DNA from: HdN1 sp964473645 | GTDB lineage: Bacteria; Pseudomonadota; Gammaproteobacteria; Pseudomonadales; Ketobacteraceae | Assembly (NCBI GenBank): GCA_964473645.1 | Contig: CAYYPW010000022.1 | Location: 1-64,000 of the forward strand | Reading direction: 5' to 3' | Length of the DNA: 64,000 nucleotides | Part shown: positions 8,623-16,754 of the stretch, one piece after another | Layout of the letters: the number at the start of each line of letters is the position of its first letter | Position numbering within the stretch: the stretch's first letter is position 1 | The notes under the pieces: model-generated | What the model saw: the letters and a program-made list of their open reading frames with translations, nothing else | The model's database searches: none | What the model was told of the DNA's origin: nothing | Program-made: the position numbers and the translations under genes

Positions 8623-10386
8623 TCAATAAATGTCTTTTTGCGTGTTGTGGACATTGAATTTACCCGTCGGCGTAATCAGTGCCGGGTCTTTGATGACTGC
8701 TTTTAATTTGCGAGTTTTGTCATCGACCACCACGATGGCAGACTGCTGATCTTTCGCACTCCACACTGAAAACCACACTTCATCACCTGCGGCGTTATAT
8801 TCGGGTTGCAACACGCGCTTGGCACCATCGGTTACACCCGCCCACTCTGCAATGGGTAAAATGTCAGCTTTGAGATCGCTCATGGGTTTGCCATCCATTT
8901 TGCTGATGTCATACACCGCAATCGACTGACTGACTTTAGGATCGGGGTTGAGTGCGGTATCCACCCACAAATTGGTGGATTTGGGATGGGTCTTGATAAA
9001 CAGCGAACCACCGCCCTGACCTTTCAGCTTTTGCACCATTTTCCAGGCATTCTCTTTATGTTTGGCAGGATCGGTACCAATCAAGGCAATCGATTCATCG
9101 CCCAAATGGCCGGTCGACCATACTGGCCCAAACGTCGGGTGCACAAAGTTCGCGCCACGGCCTGGGTGAGGAATGGCGCCTACATCCACCAAGGCCGCCC
9201 GCTTACCTTCGACGGTATCGACCACCGCGATTTTGTTGGACTTGTTCGCCGCCACCAAGAAGTAGCGTTGCGTTGAATCCCAGCCACCGTCATGCAAAAA
9301 CGGCGCAGCATCGATGGTGGTCGTTTTCAGGTTGGTGAGGTCGGTGTAATCCACTACCAGGATTTGCCCGGTTTCCTTCACGTTGACCACAAACTCGGGT
9401 TTGTGGTGGTTGGCCACGATGGACGCTACCCGCGGTTCTGGATGATATTCCTGCGTGTCAACGGTCATGCCGCGAGTAGAAACGATCTTGAGGGGTTCAA
9501 GCGAATCCCCATTCATGATCACGTATTGCGGCGGCCAATAAGAACCGGCAATGGCATATTTGTCTTCGTAGCCTTTGTATTTCGAGGTATCGACCGAACG
9601 TGCTTCGAGACCGACGCGGATTTCTGCAACGTTATCCGGTTTCGCCATCCACAGGTCGATCAAATTGATTTTGGCGTCACGACCCACCACATAGAGATAA
9701 CGGCCTGATTTAGATACCCGTGAAATATGCACGGCATAGCCGGTTTTCACGATATTGATTATTTTCTTGGAATCGCCATCGATCAACGCCACTTGCCCGG
9801 TATCACGCAAGGTGACCGAGAACAGGTTCTCGATGTTAATGTTGTTCATCTTCTTGGTGGGGCGCTTATCGGCCGGGATCAGCACTTTCCAGGTCTTTTT
9901 CATGTCGGCCATGCCAAATTCCGGCGGCGTGGGGGGCTCTTGCTGAATATAGCGCGCCATCAAATCGATTTCGGGGTCGGTCATTTCCCCCGACGTTCCC
10001 CAGTTGGGCATACCGGCGGGCGAACCGTATTTGATAAAGGCTTTTAGATAGTCGGTGCCTTTCACCAAAGTAATGTCAGAGGTAAGCGGCTTTCCGGTGG
10101 CCCCTTTGCGTAATACCCCGTGGCAGCCTGCACAACGCTCAAAATACATCTGCTTGCCTTTGACGAATTCATCTTCCGTCATTTTGGGCGCTTTCGGGTT
10201 GATGTTCTGGTGCATCGGTACATCGCCCATCGGCGAAGCTGCGCCTTCATAACTCGCCGCAGTAGACGATCCATGCGCCGCCTTAGCTGACTCGGCAATC
10301 TTGCTATCGGCCGCCCACGCGCCACTGATAGCGAGCGGTAGCGCCGACAGCAAGAGACTCGGTAACAACATGCTTTTTTGTTTCAT
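8623..10386 (-). CDS. nirS: Cytochrome cd1 nitrite reductase (NO-forming)
   Basis: The 587-residue protein reduces nitrite to nitric oxide in the periplasm. It has a signal peptide ending at 'SGAWA', a heme c motif CAGCH (85-89) and a d1-heme propeller. 'VHISRVSKSGRYLYVVGRDA' carries the proximal d1 histidine region; 'ANHHKPEF' and 'IPHPGRGANFVHP' carry the distal active-site histidine regions. The ATG at 10386 has GGAGG seven nt upstream; the longer frame to 10500 is not a signal peptide. Residues 27-65 form a low-complexity linker before the cytochrome domain. No FNR box is visible in the 144 bp upstream. Confidence 0.97.
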   Translation of the reverse strand: MKQKSMLLPSLLLSALPLAISGAWAADSKIAESAKAAHGSSTAASYEGAASPMGDVPMHQNINPKAPKMTEDEFVKGKQMYFERCAGCHGVLRKGATGKPLTSDITLVKGTDYLKAFIKYGSPAGMPNWGTSGEMTDPEIDLMARYIQQEPPTPPEFGMADMKKTWKVLIPADKRPTKKMNNINIENLFSVTLRDTGQVALIDGDSKKIINIVKTGYAVHISRVSKSGRYLYVVGRDAKINLIDLWMAKPDNVAEIRVGLEARSVDTSKYKGYEDKYAIAGSYWPPQYVIMNGDSLEPLKIVSTRGMTVDTQEYHPEPRVASIVANHHKPEFVVNVKETGQILVVDYTDLTNLKTTTIDAAPFLHDGGWDSTQRYFLVAANKSNKIAVVDTVEGKRAALVDVGAIPHPGRGANFVHPTFGPVWSTGHLGDESIALIGTDPAKHKENAWKMVQKLKGQGGGSLFIKTHPKSTNLWVDTALNPDPKVSQSIAVYDISKMDGKPMSDLKADILPIAEWAGVTDGAKRVLQPEYNAAGDEVWFSVWSAKDQQSAIVVVDDKTRKLKAVIKDPALITPTGKFNVHNTQKDIY

Positions 10387-10530
10387 CGGGTGATCCTCCC
10401 AACCGTTTTTAGTGTCTAAAGGCGCCGCAATCAATTTGCGCACCTGTTTCCGTGAAAATTCTGCTGCAGCCTCCCTTCTGCATCTTCCTGCAGGTAACAC
10501 CTACAAAAAAATCCTGTTTCCTTCACCCCG

Positions 10531-12381
10531 TCATGATCGCCTTGTCAGTTGCACATAGAGTCTAGGCAATAATCTTGGTAAATCGTTGGCGTTCTGCACG
10601 ACAATGCAGCCTTGTGTGCCAAATACATAAGGCAGGTAGTCGGCGGCATTCTTGTCGACAGTTACGCAAAAAACGGTAAGGCCTTGTTCACGCGCTGCAA
10701 GCACGGCATGACGCGTATCTTCAATGCCATAACGGCCTTCATAATGGTCGATATCATTGGGCTTGCCATCGGTGAGCACCAACAATAGCCGCTTTTCGGC
10801 AGGCTGATCGCGCAATACGGTGGTGGAATGGCGAATGGCAGCGCCCAATCGGGTATAAAAACCAGGTTTGAGCGCAGCAATGCGACCACGCACCATGGCA
10901 TCGTATTTTTCTGAAAAATCCTTCAGCAGATGAAAGCGCACATGCTGTCTTTTCACCGATGAAAAGCCGTAAATGCCAAAGGCGTCGCGCGTTGCCGACA
11001 TGGCCTCGGCAAACAGGTATAAGCTGTCACGAATAACATCGATCACGCGCCGCTCGCCTACCCACGTATCAGTGGATAGCGACACATCGGCCAATAGCAA
11101 ACAGGCCAATGAGCGTTGGACACTCACACGCGATCGCCATAAATCCGGCTCTGCCACTTCCCCCGCACGACGTGCGACCATAAATTGCAAACAGGCATCG
11201 AGATCCAGCTCTTCGCCTTCGGCCGATTTATTACGCCAGGCAGGTTGCGCGGCTAAAGCTTCGAATTGACGACGCAAACGAGCAGCACTGGTTCGTAACG
11301 CCGCAGGTAAGCCTTCCTGTGGAGTCGCGCGAGGCAGTAATGGTTCGATACAACAAAACGCTTCCTGTAGCGACTGGGTGCGAAAATTCCACTCGGGCAC
11401 ATGCACACCCGGGCCTAACGGAAAATCGTCAACGTCAGGCGCAGGCAGATCCAGATCGAATCGTACCCGGCTTTTGCCGGCCTTGCCCTTGCGGGTGATT
11501 GACAGATATTCCATGTCATTGGCGCGTAGCAGCGCATTCCCTGCGTTATCATCGTCTTCGGTGGGGCGATTGACACGCACATATTCATTCCACGAGAAGA
11601 TGCTTTCAGCACGAAATAACATTAGCATGCCGGTGTTTTTTTCGGGCAGGTCGACTTGTTTGGCGTGAAAGCGTTTTTGACCATGATCTTCTGCAGGAGA
11701 CTCTGCATCCGATTCGTCTGCGGCTTCACCACTTTGCCGGGAAGCGAGCGCAACGGGTGCATCGAGGCGCAACCATAGCGCGACCGGCCATAAATGACGA
11801 TGCAGTGCGTCAATATCGGCAGCGTTAAACACCAGATCGCGTTCGGGATGACGTAATTGTTCACGTACCCGCTGCTCCCATATTGCCGCTTGCCCCTTCA
11901 AATTATCGGGTGAGATACGCAAAGCCAGATGTGCTTCCACCAAAGCGAAATAGCGGCTTTTCCAGCCTGGTAACGCAGAAAGTGCAGCGCGGGTTGCCAT
12001 CACGTTGCGGTGCCATCCGTGTAGCGTCGAATCCGGAGGATCAAACGCGGCCAGTGTCGCGAGCCACAGATATAATTCCCGATTAAGGGCGCTATTGCTG
12101 AAATGGTCTATTTTTTCTGGCAGAAATAGAGACTGGCCATCACACCAGGCAAATTCGGACCGCATCCCGGTACCGGCAATTTTCTCCAGCCAACGACGCG
12201 CACCGCCATGCCCCAATGCCGTGCCCGATTTGATGCTGAGGGCCGGATTTCCACCCAGCGCGCGAAAATAAGGGGCGGCCATTTCCCGCACGGCGTCGAG
12301 TGTTACGACCGCATCAGGAAATCCACGGTAGGCCGTGCGACGAATAAAACGATCCCACACACCGCCGACCCATTCCTCCAT
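10531..12381 (-). CDS. norD: NorD, von Willebrand A domain protein for NO reductase activation
   Basis: The protein has 616 residues. The C-terminal third is a VWA domain with the MIDAS motif DVSLS (432-436) and a later 'LTDGKPNDI'. The long N-terminal part and an acidic linker (about 218-235) fit NorD. NorD acts with the AAA+ ATPase NorQ to insert or activate the non-heme iron of NorB. The gene starts 2 nt after the polyferredoxin stop and ends 144 bp before nirS. In Pseudomonas norD follows norB directly; here three genes lie between. Confidence 0.92.
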   Translation of the reverse strand: MEEWVGGVWDRFIRRTAYRGFPDAVVTLDAVREMAAPYFRALGGNPALSIKSGTALGHGGARRWLEKIAGTGMRSEFAWCDGQSLFLPEKIDHFSNSALNRELYLWLATLAAFDPPDSTLHGWHRNVMATRAALSALPGWKSRYFALVEAHLALRISPDNLKGQAAIWEQRVREQLRHPERDLVFNAADIDALHRHLWPVALWLRLDAPVALASRQSGEAADESDAESPAEDHGQKRFHAKQVDLPEKNTGMLMLFRAESIFSWNEYVRVNRPTEDDDNAGNALLRANDMEYLSITRKGKAGKSRVRFDLDLPAPDVDDFPLGPGVHVPEWNFRTQSLQEAFCCIEPLLPRATPQEGLPAALRTSAARLRRQFEALAAQPAWRNKSAEGEELDLDACLQFMVARRAGEVAEPDLWRSRVSVQRSLACLLLADVSLSTDTWVGERRVIDVIRDSLYLFAEAMSATRDAFGIYGFSSVKRQHVRFHLLKDFSEKYDAMVRGRIAALKPGFYTRLGAAIRHSTTVLRDQPAEKRLLLVLTDGKPNDIDHYEGRYGIEDTRHAVLAAREQGLTVFCVTVDKNAADYLPYVFGTQGCIVVQNANDLPRLLPRLYVQLTRRS

Positions 12382-12383
12382 GT

Positions 12384-13421
12384 TCAGGCATCCTCACCCA
12401 TGTTTTTCACCGGGATTTTCACTGCCTGTCTGGCTGCGCGGGTGTTGAATGCAGATTCCTGACCGGCACGATCCTCATGCACCCAGGTGAGCAGGGAACC
12501 GTCAGCCTTTTCTTTATTGACGTGTGCGCAGGCATTAAGGCACTGACCACACTGCACGCAGGAAAACATCATGCGTTTTACGTTACGAGGTGGTAGCCGC
12601 ATGGGGCAGGCGTTATCGCAGGCAGATTCGCATCCGGCGCATTCGGGTGCGCGATCGCGCGCATAGCCCACGACCATGGCGTGACGATTCGCCATCCAGG
12701 CGAGACTTTGAAATAATCCGGCAGCACAAGCAAACCGACAAAACAGGTGGCGTGCGAATAGAAATTCCAGCGAAAAAACCGTCGTGCCTGCGGCAAGAAA
12801 AATCCACTGAAAGCGTGGCAACTCCGCCCGCCATAAATCTCCCCACACCTGCACCGGCGGCCACAAATAGGTCAGAATTGAAATCGTCCAGAGAAAGGCA
12901 AAACCCACTGCCAGCGGTACCACCACTGTCCACCACCAGGCATTGCGTGGTGTAATCGTGCCATCAGGATTGCGTTGAGGTTGTGCGTGTTTATCCCACA
13001 CACTTTGCTTGCCGATCGCTCGCCGCATATTTTGGTTGATGATCTCTACCACTGAAAAATGCGGGCAGAGCCAACCGCAATAAACACGGCCGAATTTCCA
13101 CGAAACCCAAATGACACCAGCAATGACCAAGACGATAGGCAATACACCGCGCACCAACACATTCACACCCAATTGTGTTGCACTGATCTCGCCTGCAGTA
13201 AAGGCATCGATGCCCAAGGTCCATGGCAAGGTGAGCACAATAAAGTGACTGGAAGGCATGTCGAAACGGAAAAGATTCAGAATAGGCGCAAACAAAAAAA
13301 ACAGCATGAAAGCCAACTGGGAAAAATTGCGCCAGCGCTGAATACGGCGTGATTTTGTCGCTGAAAGCGGAACAGCAAAATTTACTGGCGGCGCAAACGG
13401 CGGCCCCAGGTTTTCACGCAT
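12384..13421 (-). CDS. Membrane polyferredoxin of the NapH/CcoG/NosR type
   Basis: The 345-residue protein has about four membrane segments (near 35-52, 85-107, 161-187, 205-224), two CxxxCP-like motifs ('CGWLCPH', C115/C119, and 'CRFACAAG', C228/C232), and two C-terminal Fe-S motifs. The second is a normal CX2CX2CX3C (C288-C298). The first is CX2CX3CX3CP (C261-C272), one residue longer than usual. Related proteins move electrons through the membrane (NapH, NosR) or help oxidase assembly (CcoG). Its position between norQ and norD suggests a role in NO reductase maturation or electron supply, which is inference. The start overlaps the preceding stop by 8 bp; GGGGGTG lies upstream. Confidence 0.8.
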   Translation of the reverse strand: MRENLGPPFAPPVNFAVPLSATKSRRIQRWRNFSQLAFMLFFLFAPILNLFRFDMPSSHFIVLTLPWTLGIDAFTAGEISATQLGVNVLVRGVLPIVLVIAGVIWVSWKFGRVYCGWLCPHFSVVEIINQNMRRAIGKQSVWDKHAQPQRNPDGTITPRNAWWWTVVVPLAVGFAFLWTISILTYLWPPVQVWGDLWRAELPRFQWIFLAAGTTVFSLEFLFARHLFCRFACAAGLFQSLAWMANRHAMVVGYARDRAPECAGCESACDNACPMRLPPRNVKRMMFSCVQCGQCLNACAHVNKEKADGSLLTWVHEDRAGQESAFNTRAARQAVKIPVKNMGEDA

Positions 13422-13794
13422 CACGACGCACCCCCGCCCCTGGAAAATAAAACGGTTTGTTTGCCAACGCCATCGACAACCCCACCACGCCAATTAGTAC
13501 CAGCGCGGCATGCACGGTCGTGAAATACAACACGACCATTACCCAGAAATAGGGATTGTCGGTATCGCCCCAATAGAACATCATCAGCACAACGCAAATG
13601 ATGAGCATTCCCGCCAATACGCTGCCCCGAAAGGCGCTTTCTATGTGACAACGGTCCAAGCTAACGGGCAGGCTGCGCTGCTGCCACCATAGCCATACCA
13701 GAAGGGCAAATGCTATACCGGGTAGCGCAAGCAGATTGGCCAGGTATAACACCTGTGCCTGCACTGCCTTGCGTGTCCACGCCGGTTCACTCAT
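13414..13794 (-). CDS. Small membrane protein in the nor operon
   Basis: I do not recognise the family. The 126 residues form three hydrophobic helices (about 17-37, 58-75, 82-109) with short polar links. It starts 2 nt after the norQ stop and overlaps the polyferredoxin gene by 8 bp, so it is co-translated with maturation factors. It might be a membrane anchor or partner for the polyferredoxin, or an accessory subunit comparable in context to NorE, but no sequence motif supports either. Confidence 0.75.
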   Translation of the reverse strand: MSEPAWTRKAVQAQVLYLANLLALPGIAFALLVWLWWQQRSLPVSLDRCHIESAFRGSVLAGMLIICVVLMMFYWGDTDNPYFWVMVVLYFTTVHAALVLIGVVGLSMALANKPFYFPGAGVRRDA

Positions 13795-13796
13795 GT

Positions 13797-14597
13797 TTAT
13801 CCCATCTGCGCCCGAATGACTTCCCGCAGTGCTGCCTGCACTACCGGGTCGTCACTGAGCGGTTCGACCAAGGCCACTTCGCAGGCGAGTGTCGGCGTTA
13901 TGCCACTGGTCATTAATTTACCCGCATACACAAGCAAACGCGTGCTGACCGCTTCTTCCAGATCTTGGCGTGCCAGCACCCGCAAACGTTCGGCCAGCGC
14001 CACCAGACGTGCCGCCATTGCCGCATCGACATCACTCTCGCGTGCCACAATAGTGGTTTCAATCGCTGCCGGTGGAAAGCCGAACTGCAGCGCGATAAAG
14101 CGCTGCCGTGTCGAAGGTTTCAGGCTTTTCAATGCATTTTGATAGCCGGGGTTATAGGACACCACCAGCATAAAATCGTCAGGGGCATCGAGTTGTTCGC
14201 CGGTGCGATCGATCGGCAAAATGCGCCGATCATCCGTCAGTGGGTGCAACACCACGGTAGTATCTTTGCGAGCCTCGACGATTTCATCCAGATAACAGAT
14301 ACCGCCGTTTCTAACAGTGCGCGTCAGTGGCCCATCACTCCAACGGGTTTCGCCACCAGTGATCAGGTGGCGACCCACCAGATCCGCTGCTGACAGATCG
14401 TCGTGACAGGCAACGGTCGTTAACGGCAACCCTAAGCGTCTTGCCATATGCGCAACGAAACGGGTTTTACCGCAGCCGGTCGGGCCCTTGATCAACAAGG
14501 GCAAGCGCTGACGAAAGGCATGTTCAAACACCTCACATTCATTGCCGACAGGCTCATAGTAGTCAGCGACGGAATCGATCTTGCTAAAACTGTTCAT
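13797..14597 (-). CDS. norQ: NorQ, AAA+ (MoxR-type) ATPase for NO reductase activation
   Basis: The 266-residue protein has Walker A GPTGCGKT (38-45) and Walker B 'ICYLDE' (100-105), with 'PGYQNALKSLKPSTRQRF' as the sensor/arginine-finger region typical of NorQ/CbbQ. It works with NorD to activate the NorBC complex. The open frame continues upstream to 14843 inside norB; the ATG at 14597 overlaps the norB stop as ATGA, so I chose it. Confidence 0.95.
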   Translation of the reverse strand: MNSFSKIDSVADYYEPVGNECEVFEHAFRQRLPLLIKGPTGCGKTRFVAHMARRLGLPLTTVACHDDLSAADLVGRHLITGGETRWSDGPLTRTVRNGGICYLDEIVEARKDTTVVLHPLTDDRRILPIDRTGEQLDAPDDFMLVVSYNPGYQNALKSLKPSTRQRFIALQFGFPPAAIETTIVARESDVDAAMAARLVALAERLRVLARQDLEEAVSTRLLVYAGKLMTSGITPTLACEVALVEPLSDDPVVQAALREVIRAQMG

Positions 14598-15979
14598 GAT
14601 TTTGCTACGACCGTGGCCGGTTCTCCTTTGACAAAGAAGCTGATCACATAGAGCACAAAGCCGATCAGGAACACCACGCCACTCGCTTCCCGCAACCAAT
14701 AGAACATCGCTACCTGATCCTGTGTCGCCATAAATGACAACGGCGTGGCCGATACCCGTTGCAACCAGACTTGCAAAATGCCGGCGGCGGTCAGGAACAA
14801 AGTAATGAAGACCATTGCAATCGTCATCAGCCAGAATGACCACATTTCAACGACCTGCGATTTGTTGCTGTTGGCCTCACGCCCGCGCATCAGCGGCATG
14901 GCATAGGAAATCATGGTCATGACCACCATGGCATAAGCACCATAAAATGCCATGTGGCCATGTGCTGCAGTGATTTGCGTGCCATGGGTGTAATAGTTGA
15001 CGGGTGCCAGGGTATGCAGAAAGCCCCATACGCCCGCACCAAGAAACGACATAACGCCCGTTCCCATGGCCCACAGCGTGGCAACTTTATTGGGATGGTC
15101 ACGACGGCGACGGTTCACCATGTTGAATGCAAATACCGTCATCATGAAAAAGGGTATCGGTTCCAGCGCGGAGAAAAAGGAACCCAATGGCAACCAGTAA
15201 TCCGGTGTCCCGATCCAGAAATAGTGGTGTCCGGTACCGATAATGCCTGTGACGAGACTGAAGGCAATGATGACGTACAACCATTTTTCGATCACCTCGC
15301 GATCAACGCCCGTCACTTTGATCAACACAAACGCCAGCATCGCACCCAGTATCAGTTCCCACACACCTTCTACCCACAGATGCACCACCCACCACCAGAA
15401 AAACTTGTCGAGCACCAAGTTATCGGGGTTGTAAAACGAGAACAGAAAGAAAATCGCCAGCCCCCACAACCCCATCAACATAACGAGGCTGATGCTGGTC
15501 TTGCGACCGCCGAGAACCGTCATCGAGATATTGAACAGAAATCCCAGGGCAACGATCACGATTCCGATTTTGGTAATCAACGGCTGCTCGAGAAATTCAC
15601 GCCCCATCGTTGCCAAAATATTGTTGCCAGTGAGACGCGCCAGATCGGCATACGGCAGCATCAGATAACCGACAACGGTCAACGCTCCCGCCACCAGAAA
15701 TACCCAAAACAACAATTTTGCCAGCGCCGGGCTGTACAGTTCGCGTTCTGATTCTTCCGGGATCAGGTAATACGCGGCGCCCATAAATCCAAACAGCAAC
15801 CACACAATCAATAGATTGGTGTGCACCATACGCGCAATATTGAAGGGAATTGCCGGAAACAGAAAATCGCCGATGACATACTGCAGACCCATGATCAGGC
15901 CAAACAGAATTTGCGCACCGAACAGGCCAATGGCGGCGGTGAAATATAATTTACTGACGGCTTGCGACTGGTATTGCAT
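14594..15979 (-). CDS. norB: Nitric oxide reductase large subunit
   Basis: The 461-residue, 12-helix membrane protein of the heme-copper oxidase superfamily reduces two NO to N2O. All metal ligands seen in Pseudomonas NorB are present with a constant offset of seven: H53 and H342 for low-spin heme b, H340 for heme b3, and H200, H251 and H252 plus E204 for FeB; the active-site glutamate E273 is also kept. It is cytochrome c-dependent (paired with norC) and not a quinol-type fusion. It starts 18 nt after norC. Confidence 0.98.
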   Translation of the reverse strand: MQYQSQAVSKLYFTAAIGLFGAQILFGLIMGLQYVIGDFLFPAIPFNIARMVHTNLLIVWLLFGFMGAAYYLIPEESERELYSPALAKLLFWVFLVAGALTVVGYLMLPYADLARLTGNNILATMGREFLEQPLITKIGIVIVALGFLFNISMTVLGGRKTSISLVMLMGLWGLAIFFLFSFYNPDNLVLDKFFWWWVVHLWVEGVWELILGAMLAFVLIKVTGVDREVIEKWLYVIIAFSLVTGIIGTGHHYFWIGTPDYWLPLGSFFSALEPIPFFMMTVFAFNMVNRRRRDHPNKVATLWAMGTGVMSFLGAGVWGFLHTLAPVNYYTHGTQITAAHGHMAFYGAYAMVVMTMISYAMPLMRGREANSNKSQVVEMWSFWLMTIAMVFITLFLTAAGILQVWLQRVSATPLSFMATQDQVAMFYWLREASGVVFLIGFVLYVISFFVKGEPATVVAKS

Positions 15980-15997
15980 ACATTCGTTCTCCTTCGA

Positions 15998-16423
15998 TCA
16001 GCCTTCAATATTGGGCGGCCAGTTATTGGTGTTAATCTCACCGCTGTACTTGAGAAACTGCACCAAATCGTCCAGCTCTTGATCCGTCAGATTGAATTGC
16101 GGCATTTGTCTGCGCCCCGGTGCATTGGTCGGCTGCATCTTGATCCAGGCTTTGATGAATTCAGGCCCGCGACGCTTGTAGACATTCCCCAGTTCCGGCG
16201 CGAAATACGCACCTTCGCCCAGCAAGGTATGGCAACCGATACAGTTGTTCTGCTCCCACACCAGCTTGCCGTGCGCTACATTTTCATTCAACGCGGCACG
16301 GTTATCGCGAGTGGGAAGCTTGCGAGTGGTATCAAACGTCAGCCCCAAAAAGAGAAGAAAAAAGAACACAGCGCCGCCGTAAAACATATTACGTGCCATG
16401 CCTTTGGTGAATCCGTTGCTCAT
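15998..16423 (-). CDS. norC: Nitric oxide reductase cytochrome c subunit
   Basis: The 141-residue protein has an N-terminal membrane anchor (about 13-30) and a periplasmic cytochrome c domain with CIGCH (61-65) and an axial methionine in 'RRQMPQFNLT'. It delivers electrons to NorB. The ATG at 16423 has GGAGGAACC directly upstream. The reading frame stays open to 16507, but that part holds the FNR-type promoter and is not coding. It is the first gene of the nor-nir block. Confidence 0.97.
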   Translation of the reverse strand: MSNGFTKGMARNMFYGGAVFFFLLFLGLTFDTTRKLPTRDNRAALNENVAHGKLVWEQNNCIGCHTLLGEGAYFAPELGNVYKRRGPEFIKAWIKMQPTNAPGRRQMPQFNLTDQELDDLVQFLKYSGEINTNNWPPNIEG

Positions 16424-16465
16424 GGTTCCTCCAAAAGTCATCAGTGACCGAACGGGTCGAAGTGC

Positions 16466-16507
16466 ACTATGTGCCCGCGACAGTTCGCAAACCTTGACAT
16501 GAATCAA
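16466..16507 (-). promoter_or_regulatory. FNR/DNR-dependent promoter of norC
   Basis: On the minus strand the sequence TTGAT-TCAT-GTCAA (16507-16494) is a near-perfect FNR-family box. A -10-like hexamer CATAGT at 16471-16466 is placed as expected for a class II promoter with the box centred at -41.5, giving a start near 16459 and a leader of about 35 nt before the norC ribosome binding site. This fits control by low oxygen (FNR/ANR) or NO (DNR). No regulator gene lies in the window. Confidence 0.75.
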
Positions 16508-16557
16508 TTCCGACTAAAACAATCAAACTTTTATCGACAGATATAAGTGGCGCGTAT

Positions 16558-16579
16558 AAAACCGCTATTTTTATAGCGG
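16558..16579 (-). terminator. Rho-independent terminator after the patatin gene
   Basis: On the minus strand a perfect 7-bp stem CCGCTAT/ATAGCGG (16579-16562) with a 4-nt loop is followed by TTTTAT. It lies about 175 bp after the patatin-like gene and about 50 bp before the norC FNR box, so it would shield the nor promoter from read-through. The stem is modest in strength. Confidence 0.5.
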
Positions 16580-16754
16580 ATTCACGCAGAGACACCCCAC
16601 CCGTAACATGGTTATTGAGTAGATAAAGAAGATCGTAAAGCACGTTACGTCAAGCGTTATACCCACAAAGAGATAGCATGGACAGCCCAGCGCCCAAGCT
16701 ACTCCATTGTGAGTACACAGTTACTTAAAAGTGACTATCAACCTAAAGTGATTA

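Noticed and set aside
10387..10530. ATCAA half-site considered as an FNR box for nirS
   Set aside because: The other half-site does not match TTGAT at the required 4-nt spacing.
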